Origin: Streptomyces hayashii
GTDB lineage: Bacteria > Actinomycetota > Actinomycetes > Streptomycetales > Streptomycetaceae
DNA length: 64,000 bases
NCBI RefSeq assembly: GCF_024539815.1
Contig: NZ_JAHHIU010000091.1
Span: 1-64,000, forward strand
Direction of reading: 5' to 3'
Part shown: positions 46,720-56,443 of the stretch, one piece after another
Layout: each line of letters starts with the position of its first letter
How positions within the stretch are numbered: the first letter of the stretch is position 1
The notes under the pieces: model-generated
What the model saw: only the letters and a program-made list of their open reading frames with translations
Told to the model about the DNA's origin: nothing
Databases searched by the model: none
Position numbers and translations under genes: made by a program

Positions 46720-49700
46720 ATGAACCAGCCCCTTTTCGACGCCCCCGCGGATGTTCCCCGGCTGGAGGGGGCGCTGCGCGAGGCCGTGGACGGCGAGGTC
46801 CGCTTCGACGCGGGCAGCAGGGGGGCCTACGCGACCGACGGATCGAACTACCGGCAGGTGCCGATCGGCGTCGTCGTGCCCCGAACGGTCGAGGCCGGAG
46901 CGCAGGCGGTGCGGGTGTGCGCCCGCTTCGGCGCCCCGGTGCTGTCGCGAGGCGGTGGCACCAGCCTGGCCGGCCAGTCGACGAACACGGCCGTGGTGAT
47001 CGACTGGAGCAAGTACTGCCACGGACTCGTCTCGGTCGATCCCGACGCACGGACCTGCGTCGTCGAGCCGGGGATCGTCCTGGACGAGCTCAACCGGCGG
47101 CTGGCGGACCACCGGCTCCAGTTCGGGCCGAAGCCCTCGACGCACAGCCACTGCGCCCTCGGCGGCATGATCGGCAACAACTCGTGCGGCGCGTCCGCCC
47201 AGGCGTACGGCAAGACCGTCGACAACGTGCGCCGACTGGAAGTGCTCACCTACGACGGCGCCCGGATGTGGGTCGGACCGACCTCCCCGACCGAGCGGGC
47301 GCGCATCGCCGCGGAGGGCGGCCGCCGCGCCGAGCTGTACGACGGCCTGGACCGCATCGTCGCCGAGTACCTCGCCGACATCCGGCGCGGCTACCCGAAG
47401 ATCCCGCGCCGGGTCTCCGGCTACAACCTCGACTCGCTCCTGCCCGAGAACGGCTTCGACGTGGCCAGGGCCCTCGTCGGCAGCGAGGGCACGCTGGTGA
47501 CCGTGCTGCGCGCCGAACTCGACCTGGTTCCGGTCCCCGCCCACCAGTCGCTGCTGGTCCTGGGGTACGACGACATCTGCGCCGCGGCGGACGACGTCAC
47601 CCACCTGCTGGAGCACTGCGACCCCGGTCAGCTGGAGGCCCTGGACGGCCGCATGGCCCAGCTGATGCGTGAGGAGGGCGCCTACCTGGAGTCGCTCAAG
47701 GCCCTTCCCGAGGGCGACAGCTGGCTGATGGTGCAGTTCGGCGGCGACAGCCAGGAGGAGGTCGACGGACAGGCGCACGCGCTGCTGCGCGCCGTCGGCC
47801 GGACCGAGAAGGACGCCACGGTCGCCTTCTCCGACGACCCCGAGCGCGAGCAGCGGATGCTCAGGGCGCGCGAGGCCGGGCTCGGCGTCACCGCGCGCCC
47901 GCCGGACGACCGGGAGACGTGGGAGGGGTGGGAGGACTCGGCCGTCCCGCCCGAACGGCTCGGCGACTACTTGCGCGACCTGAAGAAACTGTTCGAGGAG
48001 TTCGACTACGACCACCCCTCCGTGTACGGGCACTTCGGGCAGGGATGCGTCCACACCCGGATCCCGTTCGGGCTCAAGACCGCCGAGGGCGTGGCCGTCT
48101 TCCGCCGGTTCGTGGAGCGGGCCGCCGACCTCGTCGTCTCCTACGGCGGTTCCCTGTCGGGCGAGCACGGCGACGGCCAGGCCCGCGGCGAGTTGCTCCC
48201 GCGCATGTTCGGCGACCGGCTCGTGACCGCGTTCGGCGAGCTCAAGGCGCTGTTCGACCCCGACGACCGGATGAACCCGGGCAAGATCGTCCACCCCAAC
48301 CCGGTCGACGGGCAGCTGCGCCTCGGCCCCGGCTGGCGCCCGGCCACCCCCGCGACGCACTTCGGCTTTCCCGAGGACGACCACTCCTTCGGCCGGGCCG
48401 TGATGCGCTGCGTGGGCATCGGCAACTGCCGCGGCCACACGGGCGGGGTGATGTGCCCCTCGTACCGGGCGACCAGGGAGGAGGAGCACTCCACCCGGGG
48501 CCGCGCCCGGCTGCTGTTCGAGATGCTCGACGGACACGCCGACTCGGCCGTCAAGGACGGCTGGCGCTCCACCGAGGTGCACGACGCGCTGGATCTGTGC
48601 CTGGCCTGCAAGGGCTGCAAGTCGGACTGCCCGACCGGCGTCGACATGGCCACCCTCAAGGCGGAGTTCCTCTCCCATCACTACGAGGGCCGGATGCGGC
48701 CGGCGGCGCACTACTCGATGGGCTGGCTGCCCGTCTGGGCGCGCCTGTCCCGCGTCGCCCCCTCCCTGGTCAACTCGGTGCTGCACGCGCCGGGCCTCGC
48801 CCGCGCGGGCAAGCTGCTGGCCGGCGTCGACCCGGCCCGCTCGGCGCCCGTGTTCGCCGGGGAGTCCTTCCTGCAGTGGTGGCGGGCCCGCGACCTCGAC
48901 GAACCCGACCCCGCCGACCCGCGCACCGTCGTGCTGTGGCCGGACACCTTCAGCACCTACTTCCATCCCGCGATCGCGATGTCGGCCGTCCGGGTCCTGG
49001 AGGACGCCGGTTTCCGCGTCGCCGTGCCCACCCGACCGGTGTGCTGCGGCCTGACCTGGATCTCCACCGGCCAGCTGCCGCTGGCCCGGAAGGTGCTGCG
49101 CCGCACCCTCGACGTGCTGCGCCCCTACCTGGAGGCCGGCACCCCCGTCATCGGCCTCGAACCCTCCTGCACCGCCGTCTTCCGCTCCGACGCCCCCGAG
49201 CTGATGCCCGCAGACCAGGACGTTCAGCGGCTGGCCGGGCAGGTCCGCACCTTCGCGGAACACCTCGTCCACCACGCGCCCGACGGCTGGCAGCCGCCCC
49301 GGCTGGGCCGGCGGGCGACCGTGCAGACCCACTGCCACCAGCACGCCGTCATGAAGTTCGACGCCGATCGCGAACTGATGCGCCGCGCGGGCATCGACGC
49401 CGACGTCCTCGACGAGGGCTGCTGTGGCCTGGCCGGCGACTTCGGCTTCGAACGCGGCCACCACGAGCTCTCCATGACCGTCGCCGAACAGGGCGTCCTG
49501 CCCGCCGTCCGCGAAGCGTCCCCCGACAGCCTGGTCCTCTCCGACGGCTTCAGCTGCCGGACCCAGATCGAACAGGGCGGGACCGGACGGCGAGCCCTGC
49601 ACCTCGCCGAGGCCCTGGCGCTCGGTCTGGACGGTCCCCTGCCCGGCGAACACCCCGAGCACGCGGCCCGGCGCCCGGCACGCCCCTCCCGGACGGTCCG

Positions 49701-49791
49701 GTGGGCGACCACCGCGGCCGCCGCCGTCACCGCGACCGCCGCGGCCGCGGCAGCCGGCAGAAGGGCCCTGCGCACGCCGCGCCGCCCGTAG
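46720..49791 (+). CDS. FAD/Fe-S D-2-hydroxyacid dehydrogenase fusion (GlcD-GlcF type), 1,023 aa
   Basis: This is a cytosolic or membrane-associated D-2-hydroxyacid (D-lactate, glycolate or D-2-hydroxyglutarate class) dehydrogenase. The N-terminal PCMH FAD domain shows LSRGGGTSLAGQST and GGMIGNNSCGASAQAYGKTVDNV. The FAD-oxidase C domain has GSLSGEHGDGQARGELL. An Fe-S domain follows (about 600-650) with cysteines in GIGNCRG, VMCPSY and LCLACKGCKSDCP. Two C-terminal CCG elements (RPVCCGL and EGCCGLAGDFGFE) complete the electron-transfer half. The protein ends in a hydrophobic Ala/Thr helix and a basic tail, perhaps a membrane anchor. ATG 46720 was chosen over the upstream GTG 46600 because GGGAAGG precedes it and the family begins there. 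Confidence 0.92.
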   Translation: MNQPLFDAPADVPRLEGALREAVDGEVRFDAGSRGAYATDGSNYRQVPIGVVVPRTVEAGAQAVRVCARFGAPVLSRGGGTSLAGQSTNTAVVIDWSKYCHGLVSVDPDARTCVVEPGIVLDELNRRLADHRLQFGPKPSTHSHCALGGMIGNNSCGASAQAYGKTVDNVRRLEVLTYDGARMWVGPTSPTERARIAAEGGRRAELYDGLDRIVAEYLADIRRGYPKIPRRVSGYNLDSLLPENGFDVARALVGSEGTLVTVLRAELDLVPVPAHQSLLVLGYDDICAAADDVTHLLEHCDPGQLEALDGRMAQLMREEGAYLESLKALPEGDSWLMVQFGGDSQEEVDGQAHALLRAVGRTEKDATVAFSDDPEREQRMLRAREAGLGVTARPPDDRETWEGWEDSAVPPERLGDYLRDLKKLFEEFDYDHPSVYGHFGQGCVHTRIPFGLKTAEGVAVFRRFVERAADLVVSYGGSLSGEHGDGQARGELLPRMFGDRLVTAFGELKALFDPDDRMNPGKIVHPNPVDGQLRLGPGWRPATPATHFGFPEDDHSFGRAVMRCVGIGNCRGHTGGVMCPSYRATREEEHSTRGRARLLFEMLDGHADSAVKDGWRSTEVHDALDLCLACKGCKSDCPTGVDMATLKAEFLSHHYEGRMRPAAHYSMGWLPVWARLSRVAPSLVNSVLHAPGLARAGKLLAGVDPARSAPVFAGESFLQWWRARDLDEPDPADPRTVVLWPDTFSTYFHPAIAMSAVRVLEDAGFRVAVPTRPVCCGLTWISTGQLPLARKVLRRTLDVLRPYLEAGTPVIGLEPSCTAVFRSDAPELMPADQDVQRLAGQVRTFAEHLVHHAPDGWQPPRLGRRATVQTHCHQHAVMKFDADRELMRRAGIDADVLDEGCCGLAGDFGFERGHHELSMTVAEQGVLPAVREASPDSLVLSDGFSCRTQIEQGGTGRRALHLAEALALGLDGPLPGEHPEHAARRPARPSRTVRWATTAAAAVTATAAAAAAGRRALRTPRRP

Positions 49792-49827
49792 TCATCCGTC
49801 GCACGTCCACCGGAAAGGTTCTGGAAC

Positions 49828-51651
49828 ATGTCGAAGAAGGTCTCCGACCACATCCTCGAACGGCTGCGTGAATGGGGGGTGGAGCACGTCTTCGCCTACC
49901 CCGGCGACGGCATCAACGGCCTGCTCGCCGCCTGGGGGAGGGCGCAGGACGCCCCACGCTTCATCCAGGCCCGCCACGAGGAGATGGCCGCCTTCGAAGC
50001 CGTCGGCTACGCCAAGTTCTCCGGCAGGGTCGGCGTGTGCGCGGCCACCTCGGGGCCCGGCGCGATCCACCTGCTGAACGGGCTGTACGACGCGAAGCTG
50101 GACCACGTGCCCGTCGTCGCGATCGTGGGGCAGACCAACCGCAGCGCCATGGGCGGCTCCTACCAGCAGGAGGTCGACCTGGTCAGCCTGTACAAGGACG
50201 TCGCCTCCGACTTCTGCGAGATGGTCACCGTCCCCGAACAACTGCCCAACGTGCTGGACCGGGCCATGCGCACGGCCATGGCCCGCCGGTCGGTCACCGC
50301 CGTGATCGTGCCGGCCGACGTCCAGGAACTCGACTACACGCCCCCCGGGCACGCCTTCAAGATGGTGCCCTCCAGCCTGGGCATGGCGCAGTACGCGCCG
50401 GTGCCGGCCGACGCGGATCTCGCGCGGGCCGCCGAGGTGCTGAACGCCGGCGAGAAGGTCGCGGTCCTGATCGGGCAGGGCGCGCGCGGGGCCCGTCAGG
50501 AGGTCATGGCCCTCGCCGACCGGCTCGGCGCGGGCGTGGCCAAGGCACTGCTCGGCAAGGACGCCCTCGACGACGACCTGCCGTACGTCACGGGCTCCAT
50601 CGGCCTGCTGGGCACCCGGCCGTCGTACGAGCTGATGACCGGCTGCGACACCCTCCTGGTCATCGGGTCCTCGTTCCCCTACACCCAGTTCCTGCCGGAG
50701 TTCGGGCAGGCCAGGGCGGTGCAGATCGACATCGACCCGCACATGGTGGGCCTGCGCTACCCGTTCGAGGTCAACCTGGTCGGCGACGCCCGCGAGACGC
50801 TGACCCGACTGCTGCCACTGCTCGACGCGGCGAAGAACACCGAGTGGCGCGAGAAGGTCGAGAAGGACACCGCCCGCTGGCAGGAGGTCATGCAGCGCCG
50901 CGCCGCGGTCGACGCGGACCCCGTCAACCCCGAGTACGTCGTCCACGCGCTGAACGACCTGCTGCCCGAGAACGTGATCCTCTCCGCCGACTCCGGGTCG
51001 GCCGCCAACTGGTACGCCCGGCACCTGCGGCTGCGCGGAGCGATGCGCGGCTCGCTGTCCGGCACCCTCGCCACCATGGGCCCCGGCGTGCCCTACGCGA
51101 TCGGCGCGAAGTTCGCGCACGGGGACCGCCCGGCCATCGCCCTCGTCGGAGACGGCGCGATGCAGATGAACGGTCTGGCGGAGCTGATCACGATCGCCAA
51201 GTACTACCGGGAGTGGGAGGACCCGCGGCTGGTGGTGGCGGTGCTGAACAACCGGGACCTCAACCAGGTCACCTGGGAGATGCGCGCCATGGAGGGCGCC
51301 CCGCAGTTCGAGGCCTCGCAGTCCATCCCCGACGTCGCCTACGCGGACGTGGCCCGGCTGTTCGGCCTGGAGGGCGTCCGGGTCGAGAAGCCGGGCGACG
51401 TGGTGGGCGCCTGGCAGACCGCGCTGGCCGCCGACCGGCCCTGCGTGCTGGACTTCGTGACCGATCCGGCCGTGCCGCCCATCCCGCCGCACGCGACCCT
51501 CGACCAGATCGAGGCCGCCGCGATGTCCGTCCTCAAGGGCGACAGCGACCGCGCGGACATGGTCCGCCAGGGCTTCAAGGCCAAGGTGCAGGAGTTCCTG
51601 CCCGGTCACCGCCGACGCGAGGACCGCCCCGGCGCGCAGGACGACACATGA
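49828..51651 (+). CDS. Thiamine-pyrophosphate enzyme, pyruvate-oxidase/acetolactate-synthase-like, 607 aa
   Basis: It has three TPP-enzyme domains: a Pyr domain with the catalytic Glu in ARHEEMAAFEAVGYAKFSG (about residue 51), a central FAD/nucleotide-type Rossmann domain, and a PP domain with the metal-binding GDGAMQMNG to NN motif (about 440-475). Length and motifs fit the uncharacterised pyruvate-oxidase-like branch common in actinomycetes. ATG 49828 has GGAAAGG upstream. The stop overlaps the ATG of the enolase-superfamily gene (ATGA), so the two are coupled. The substrate is probably a 2-oxo acid, which would link it to the hydroxyacid dehydrogenase 36 bp upstream. Confidence 0.88.
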   Translation: MSKKVSDHILERLREWGVEHVFAYPGDGINGLLAAWGRAQDAPRFIQARHEEMAAFEAVGYAKFSGRVGVCAATSGPGAIHLLNGLYDAKLDHVPVVAIVGQTNRSAMGGSYQQEVDLVSLYKDVASDFCEMVTVPEQLPNVLDRAMRTAMARRSVTAVIVPADVQELDYTPPGHAFKMVPSSLGMAQYAPVPADADLARAAEVLNAGEKVAVLIGQGARGARQEVMALADRLGAGVAKALLGKDALDDDLPYVTGSIGLLGTRPSYELMTGCDTLLVIGSSFPYTQFLPEFGQARAVQIDIDPHMVGLRYPFEVNLVGDARETLTRLLPLLDAAKNTEWREKVEKDTARWQEVMQRRAAVDADPVNPEYVVHALNDLLPENVILSADSGSAANWYARHLRLRGAMRGSLSGTLATMGPGVPYAIGAKFAHGDRPAIALVGDGAMQMNGLAELITIAKYYREWEDPRLVVAVLNNRDLNQVTWEMRAMEGAPQFEASQSIPDVAYADVARLFGLEGVRVEKPGDVVGAWQTALAADRPCVLDFVTDPAVPPIPPHATLDQIEAAAMSVLKGDSDRADMVRQGFKAKVQEFLPGHRRREDRPGAQDDT

Positions 51652-52757
51652 GCGACGCACCCGTGGTGGCAGCGGTGGACACGGCCGTCTTCACCGTGCC
51701 CACCGACGCGCCCGAAGCGGACGGCACCCTCAGCTGGGACAGCACCACGCTCGTCCTGGCCACCGTCCGCAGCGGGGACGTCACCGGCCTCGGCTACACC
51801 TACGCGCCCGCCGCCACCGCCCGCGTCATCGACGACCTGCTCGCCGACGTGGTCGCCGGCTGTCCCGCATGGGACGTGCCGGGCATGAACGACGCCATGC
51901 AGCGCGCGGTGCGCAACGCCGGGCTGCCGGGGGTCGCCGCCCAGGCGATCGCCGCGGTGGACATCGCGCTGTGGGACCTGAAGGCCCGCCTGCTCGGTGT
52001 GCCCCTCGTCCGTCTGCTGGGCGCGGCGCGCCACGAGGTGCCCGTCTACGGCAGCGGCGGCTTCACCACCTACGACGACGGCCGGACGGAGCGTCAACTG
52101 CGCGGCTGGGTCGAGGAGGACGGCATCCCCCGCGTCAAGATCAAGATCGCGCAGTCATGGGGGAGCGAGGAGGAACGCGACCGGCGGCGCGTCGCCAGGG
52201 CACGCGCCGTCATCGGCGACGCCACCGCCCTGTACGTCGACGCCAACGGCGGCTACACGGCCAAGCAGGCCGTGCGCGTGGGCGAAGCGCTCGCCGACGA
52301 GGGCGTGACCTGGTTCGAGGAGCCCGTCTCCTCCGACCACCTGACCGACCTCGCCGCCGTCCGCCGCCGGACGACCCTCGACGTGGCGGCCGGCGAGTAC
52401 GGCTACACCCTGCCCTACTTCGCGCACATGATCGCCGCGGACGCCGTGGACTGCCTGCAGGCCGACGTCACGCGCTGCGGCGGCATCACCGTCTGGCTGC
52501 GCGCCGCCGCGCTCGCCGAGGCCCACGGCCTGCAGGTCTCCGGCCACTGCGCCCCGCACGCCCACGCGCACGCCGCGGCCGCCGTGCCCAACCTGCGGCA
52601 CCTGGAGTGGTTCCACGACCACGTCCGCATCGAGCGGCTCCTCTTCGACGGCGTGCTCGCCCCGGACGGCGGCGTCGTCGTCCCGGGAGCCGACGGCAGA
52701 CCCGGCCTCGGCCTCACGCTCGACGCCGAGCGGGCCCGCCCCTACCGAGTGGGCTGA
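51648..52757 (+). CDS. Enolase-superfamily (mandelate racemase-like) enzyme, 369 aa
   Basis: This barrel enzyme abstracts a proton alpha to a carboxylate. It has V-K-I-K-I (the KxK base), YVDANGGYT and WFEEP (metal ligands), LQADVTRCGGIT and the GHCAPHAHAHAAAAVPN segment supplying histidine. The N-terminal capping domain occupies about 1-125. These motifs place it in the mandelate racemase/muconate-lactonising group, often sugar-acid dehydratases. It shares an overlap with the TPP enzyme gene and lies in a run of carbon-metabolism genes, in keeping with a dehydratase feeding 2-oxo acids to neighbours; the substrate is inferred only. Confidence 0.88.
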   Translation: MSDAPVVAAVDTAVFTVPTDAPEADGTLSWDSTTLVLATVRSGDVTGLGYTYAPAATARVIDDLLADVVAGCPAWDVPGMNDAMQRAVRNAGLPGVAAQAIAAVDIALWDLKARLLGVPLVRLLGAARHEVPVYGSGGFTTYDDGRTERQLRGWVEEDGIPRVKIKIAQSWGSEEERDRRRVARARAVIGDATALYVDANGGYTAKQAVRVGEALADEGVTWFEEPVSSDHLTDLAAVRRRTTLDVAAGEYGYTLPYFAHMIAADAVDCLQADVTRCGGITVWLRAAALAEAHGLQVSGHCAPHAHAHAAAAVPNLRHLEWFHDHVRIERLLFDGVLAPDGGVVVPGADGRPGLGLTLDAERARPYRVG

Positions 52758-52802
52758 GAGGCGAAGACCGGGCAGGCCACCGAGCAGGAGGAAGCACCAC
52801 CC

Positions 52803-54578
52803 ATGAGCACCATGTCGTTCCCCGCCCACGCGCTGCACGACTACGCCCTGCTCGCCGACGGCGAGCGCGGCGCCCTGATCGGGCCCGACGGGGCCGTCGA
52901 CTGGCTGTGCGCGCCCACCTGGCACGACGACGCCGTCTTCGCCTCCCTGATCGGCGGCCGGGGCACGTACGCCGTCACCCCGCGCGGGCGATACGTCTCC
53001 GGCGGCTACTACGAGGAGGGCTCGCTGATCTGGCGCAGCCGCTGGGTCACCACCGAAGGCGTCGTCGAATGCCGCGAGGCCCTCGCCTTCCCCGGCGAGC
53101 CGGGCCGGCTGGTCCTGCTGCGCCGACTGATCGCCGTCGACGGCCCGGCCGACGTCCGCGTCGTCCTGGACCCGCACGCCGACTACGGCCGCGCACCGGC
53201 CGGCTCCCCGCGTCGGAGCGAGGACGGGGTGTGGCGCCTCGACTCCGGCCGGGACCACCTGCGCTGGCAGGGCGCTCCCGCCGCCACGGCCCGCACGGAG
53301 GGCCTGACCGCCGACCTGCACCTCGATCCCGGCGCCACGCACGACCTGGTCCTGGAGTGCTCCACCACCGCGCTGCCCGACCGGCTCCCGGTGGCCGCAC
53401 AGGCGTGGGCGGCCACCGAGCGGGCCTGGCGCGAGGCCGTGCCACCGCTGACGCACACCGTCGCCGCCGGGGACGCCCGGCGCGCCTACGCCGTCCTGCG
53501 CGGTGTGACCAGTCACGGCGGCGGCATGGTCGCCGCGGCCACCACCAGCCTTCCCGAACGCGCCGAGGCCGGCCGCAACTACGACTACCGGTACGTCTGG
53601 ATCCGCGACCAGAGTTACGCCGGTCAGGCCGCGGCCGCCGCCGGGGCGCCCGACCTGCTCGACGCGGCCGTGCGATTCGTCAGCGAGCGGCTGATCGCCG
53701 ACGGCCCGCGCCTGGCCCCCGCCTACACCGTGCACGGCGACCCGGTGCCGGAGCAGCAGGACCTCGACCTGCCCGGATATCCGGGCGGTTTCAGCCGCGT
53801 CGGCAACCACGTCTCGCAACAGTTCCAGTTGGACTGCTTCGGTGAGGCGCTGCTGCTGTTCGCCGCCGCCCAGCGCGCGGACCGCCTGGACGGCGACGGC
53901 TGGAAGGCCGCCGAGCTGGCGGTGCGGGCCATCGCCGAACGCGGACACCGACCGGACGCCGGGATCTGGGAGTTGGAGCCACGCCGGTGGGCTCACAGCC
54001 GTCTCGCCTGTGTCGCCGGGCTGCGCGCCCTGGCCGACGCGGCGCCCCGCCATCCCCTCGCCGACACCTGCACCCGTCTCGCCGACGCCGTGCTCGCCGC
54101 CGTGTCGGGCGACTGCGTGCACCCCGACGGCCACTGGCAGCGCGCCCCCGACGACCCCTCGGTCGACGCCGCCCTGCTGCTGCCCGCCGTGCGAGGCGCC
54201 CTGCCGCCCGACGACGCGCGCACCCTCGCCACCCTCGCAGCCTGTCGCGACCGGCTGGCCCGGGACCACTTCGTCTACCGCTTCCGTCACGACGACCGCC
54301 CCCTGGAGGAGGCCGAAGGAGCCTTCCTGCTGTGCGGCTTCGTCATGGCGCTGGCCGAACACCGGCAAGGCCGCACGACCGAGGCGTTCCGCCGGTTCGA
54401 ACGCAACCGCGGCGCCTGCGGAGCGTCCGGTCTGTACGCCGAGGAGTTCGACATCGCCCAGCGCCGGCTGCGCGGCAACCTCCCGCAGGCGTTCGTGCAC
54501 GCCCTGCTGCTGGAGACCGCCGTCCGTCTCGCCCAGGATCCCGAACCACGCGGCGCACGCCGCTCGCAGAGGAGCTGA
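52803..54578 (+). CDS. GH15 family glycoside hydrolase (glucoamylase/trehalase-like), 591 aa
   Basis: This is an (alpha/alpha)6-barrel hydrolase. The N-terminal beta-domain begins with HDYALLADGERGALIGPDGAVDWLCAP, the usual GH15 opening. The catalytic domain has NYDYRYVWIRDQSY, GIWELEPRRWAHSRLA with the general-acid Glu, and GLYAEEFD with the general-base Glu. There is no signal peptide, so it is cytosolic, as for actinobacterial trehalases or dextrin glucoamylases of this family. ATG 52803 follows a GAGGAAG site. It sits in the same rightward run as the enolase-like and SDR genes. Confidence 0.9.
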   Translation: MSTMSFPAHALHDYALLADGERGALIGPDGAVDWLCAPTWHDDAVFASLIGGRGTYAVTPRGRYVSGGYYEEGSLIWRSRWVTTEGVVECREALAFPGEPGRLVLLRRLIAVDGPADVRVVLDPHADYGRAPAGSPRRSEDGVWRLDSGRDHLRWQGAPAATARTEGLTADLHLDPGATHDLVLECSTTALPDRLPVAAQAWAATERAWREAVPPLTHTVAAGDARRAYAVLRGVTSHGGGMVAAATTSLPERAEAGRNYDYRYVWIRDQSYAGQAAAAAGAPDLLDAAVRFVSERLIADGPRLAPAYTVHGDPVPEQQDLDLPGYPGGFSRVGNHVSQQFQLDCFGEALLLFAAAQRADRLDGDGWKAAELAVRAIAERGHRPDAGIWELEPRRWAHSRLACVAGLRALADAAPRHPLADTCTRLADAVLAAVSGDCVHPDGHWQRAPDDPSVDAALLLPAVRGALPPDDARTLATLAACRDRLARDHFVYRFRHDDRPLEEAEGAFLLCGFVMALAEHRQGRTTEAFRRFERNRGACGASGLYAEEFDIAQRRLRGNLPQAFVHALLLETAVRLAQDPEPRGARRSQRS

Positions 54579-54580
54579 CC

Positions 54581-55591
54581 ATGCCCCAGACCGTCGTCAT
54601 CACCGGAGCCAGCGCCGGCATCGGCCGCGCCACCGCCCGCCTGTACGGCGAGCGCGGCGCCGACGTCGTGCTGATCGCCCGCGGCCGGGCCGGGCTGGAG
54701 GCCGCCGCGAAGGAGGTCGAGTCCCTCGGCGGGCGCTGTCTCGTCCAGATCGCCGACACGGCCGACGCCCGCCAGGTCGAGGCGGCCGCAGACGCCGCCG
54801 AAGAGACCTTCGGGCCCATCGACGTCTGGATCAACTGCGCCTTCACCAGCGTCTTCGCCCCCTTCGACGAGATCACCGCCGAGGAGTACGACCGGGTCAC
54901 CCAGGTGACCTACCTCGGCTTCGTCAACGGCACCCGCAGCGCGCTGAAGCGGATGCTGCCCCGCGACCGCGGCACCGTGGTGCAGGTGGGCTCCACGCTC
55001 GGGGAACGGGCCATCCCGTTGCAGTCGGCGTACTGCGGGGCCAAGCACGCCATCAACGGCTTCACCTCGTCGCTGCGCACCGAGCTGCTGCACCGCGGCA
55101 GCAAGGTCCATGTCACGATCGCGCAGATGCCCGCCGTCAACACCCCGCAGTTCTCCTGGGTGCGCACGCGACTGCCCCGGCACCCGCAGCCGGTCCCGCC
55201 CATCTACCAGCCGGAGGTGGCCGCCCGGGGCGTGCTGCACGCCGCCGACCACCCCCGCCGCAAGCAGTACTACGTCGGCGCGACCACCGTGGCGACGATC
55301 CTGGCCAACCGACTGGCGCCCGCGGTGCTCGACCGCTACCTGGCCCGCACGGGCTTCGGCTCCCAGCAGAGCGACAAGCGGCCGCCGAGCCACGAGAACA
55401 ACCTCTTCGAACCGGTCGACGGGCGGGAGGGCGACGACCACGGCGCGCACGGCGTCTTCGACCACATGGCGCACGGCCGGTCCTTCGAGACGACCCTGTC
55501 CCGCCACCCCGCCGTCGTCGCCTCGGCTCTCGCCGCCGGCGTCGCCGTCGCGGCGAGGGGCCTGTCCGCCCGGCGCGGCCGCACCACATGA
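54581..55591 (+). CDS. SDR-family oxidoreductase, 336 aa
   Basis: This is a classical short-chain dehydrogenase with a long C-terminal extension. T-G-A-S-A-G-I-G-R-A is the NADP-binding loop (about residues 8-17), and the catalytic Ser-Tyr-Lys is in VGSTLGERAIPLQSAYCGAKHA. The last 90 residues contain a region with NNLFEP, DDHGAHGVFD and a C-terminal hydrophobic stretch, seen in a frequent actinobacterial subfamily. ATG 54581 lies two bases after the GH15 stop with AGAGGAG upstream, so they form one operon. The substrate is unknown. Confidence 0.9.
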   Translation: MPQTVVITGASAGIGRATARLYGERGADVVLIARGRAGLEAAAKEVESLGGRCLVQIADTADARQVEAAADAAEETFGPIDVWINCAFTSVFAPFDEITAEEYDRVTQVTYLGFVNGTRSALKRMLPRDRGTVVQVGSTLGERAIPLQSAYCGAKHAINGFTSSLRTELLHRGSKVHVTIAQMPAVNTPQFSWVRTRLPRHPQPVPPIYQPEVAARGVLHAADHPRRKQYYVGATTVATILANRLAPAVLDRYLARTGFGSQQSDKRPPSHENNLFEPVDGREGDDHGAHGVFDHMAHGRSFETTLSRHPAVVASALAAGVAVAARGLSARRGRTT

Positions 55592-55628
55592 CCCCCACCC
55601 GGAGGACGGTGAGCGGACAGGAGCGCGC

Positions 55629-56174
55629 ATGACGGGACACGACAGGACACGGGGCAAGGAACCACCGCACGGCGACGAACCGGTTCAGCACGAGCTGGAC
55701 CGTGAAGCGGAGGAGTTGAGCGCCGTCGTGATGGCCGCCTCCCGGCTGTTCGTGGCCATCTCCGCCCGCGCGCTCGCCACGGCCGCCGAGACGCTCACGC
55801 TCCCCCAACTACGGGCGCTGGTCGTCCTGGACACCTGCGGACCGGTCAAGCTCACCGCCCTGGCCTCCACCCTCGACGTCAACCCGTCCACCGCCCTGCG
55901 CATGGCGGAGCGCCTCGCGGCGATCGACCTGGTCGACCGCAGGGCCAACCCCGCCAACCGGCGCGAGGTCCTGCTGAACCTGACGGAGGCCGGCCATGAG
56001 CTGGTGACCACGGTGCTCGCCCGGCGCAGAGCCGAGATACGCACGCTGGTCGAGCGGCTGCCGCCCGGGGAGCGCGCGGCGCTGGTGCCCGCCCTGAGGG
56101 CGCTGACGACGGCCGCCGGTGAGATGGCGGTGGACGCCGTCCCCGACCCGCGGGCGGTGCCCGACGTCGTCTGA
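55629..56174 (+). CDS. MarR-family transcriptional regulator, 181 aa
   Basis: This is a winged-helix regulator. The DNA-binding part is LTALASTLDVNPSTALRMAERLAAIDLVDRRANPANRREVLLNLTEAG (about residues 78-125), flanked by the long dimerisation helices normal for MarR. ATG 55629 has an AGGAG site and lies 37 bp after the SDR stop. It probably belongs to the preceding operon and may control it. No cysteine or obvious ligand motif points to a signal. Confidence 0.88.
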   Translation: MTGHDRTRGKEPPHGDEPVQHELDREAEELSAVVMAASRLFVAISARALATAAETLTLPQLRALVVLDTCGPVKLTALASTLDVNPSTALRMAERLAAIDLVDRRANPANRREVLLNLTEAGHELVTTVLARRRAEIRTLVERLPPGERAALVPALRALTTAAGEMAVDAVPDPRAVPDVV

Positions 56175-56443
56175 TCCGCGAATCCGCGAGGGCACGCCGG
56201 CCTCGTCAGGGCCGGGGAGCGGGACCGCGGGCGGGGGAGGGCTCGGGGCAGCGGGCGGGCGGCCGCTGCGCCGGACGCTCCGGCGAGAGGCCCCAACCCG
56301 TCCGCCACCGGAGTGAAGTGTCCGACCGGCGTGAGGTCGTCCGTGCCCGCGTGGCAGGTATCGGTGCTGGGCGGCCGAGTCGGCGAAGTGCCCGACGAAA
56401 CCGGTCGCCCGGCGGCCTCGGAGCGTCAAGGAGTGGAGAACGC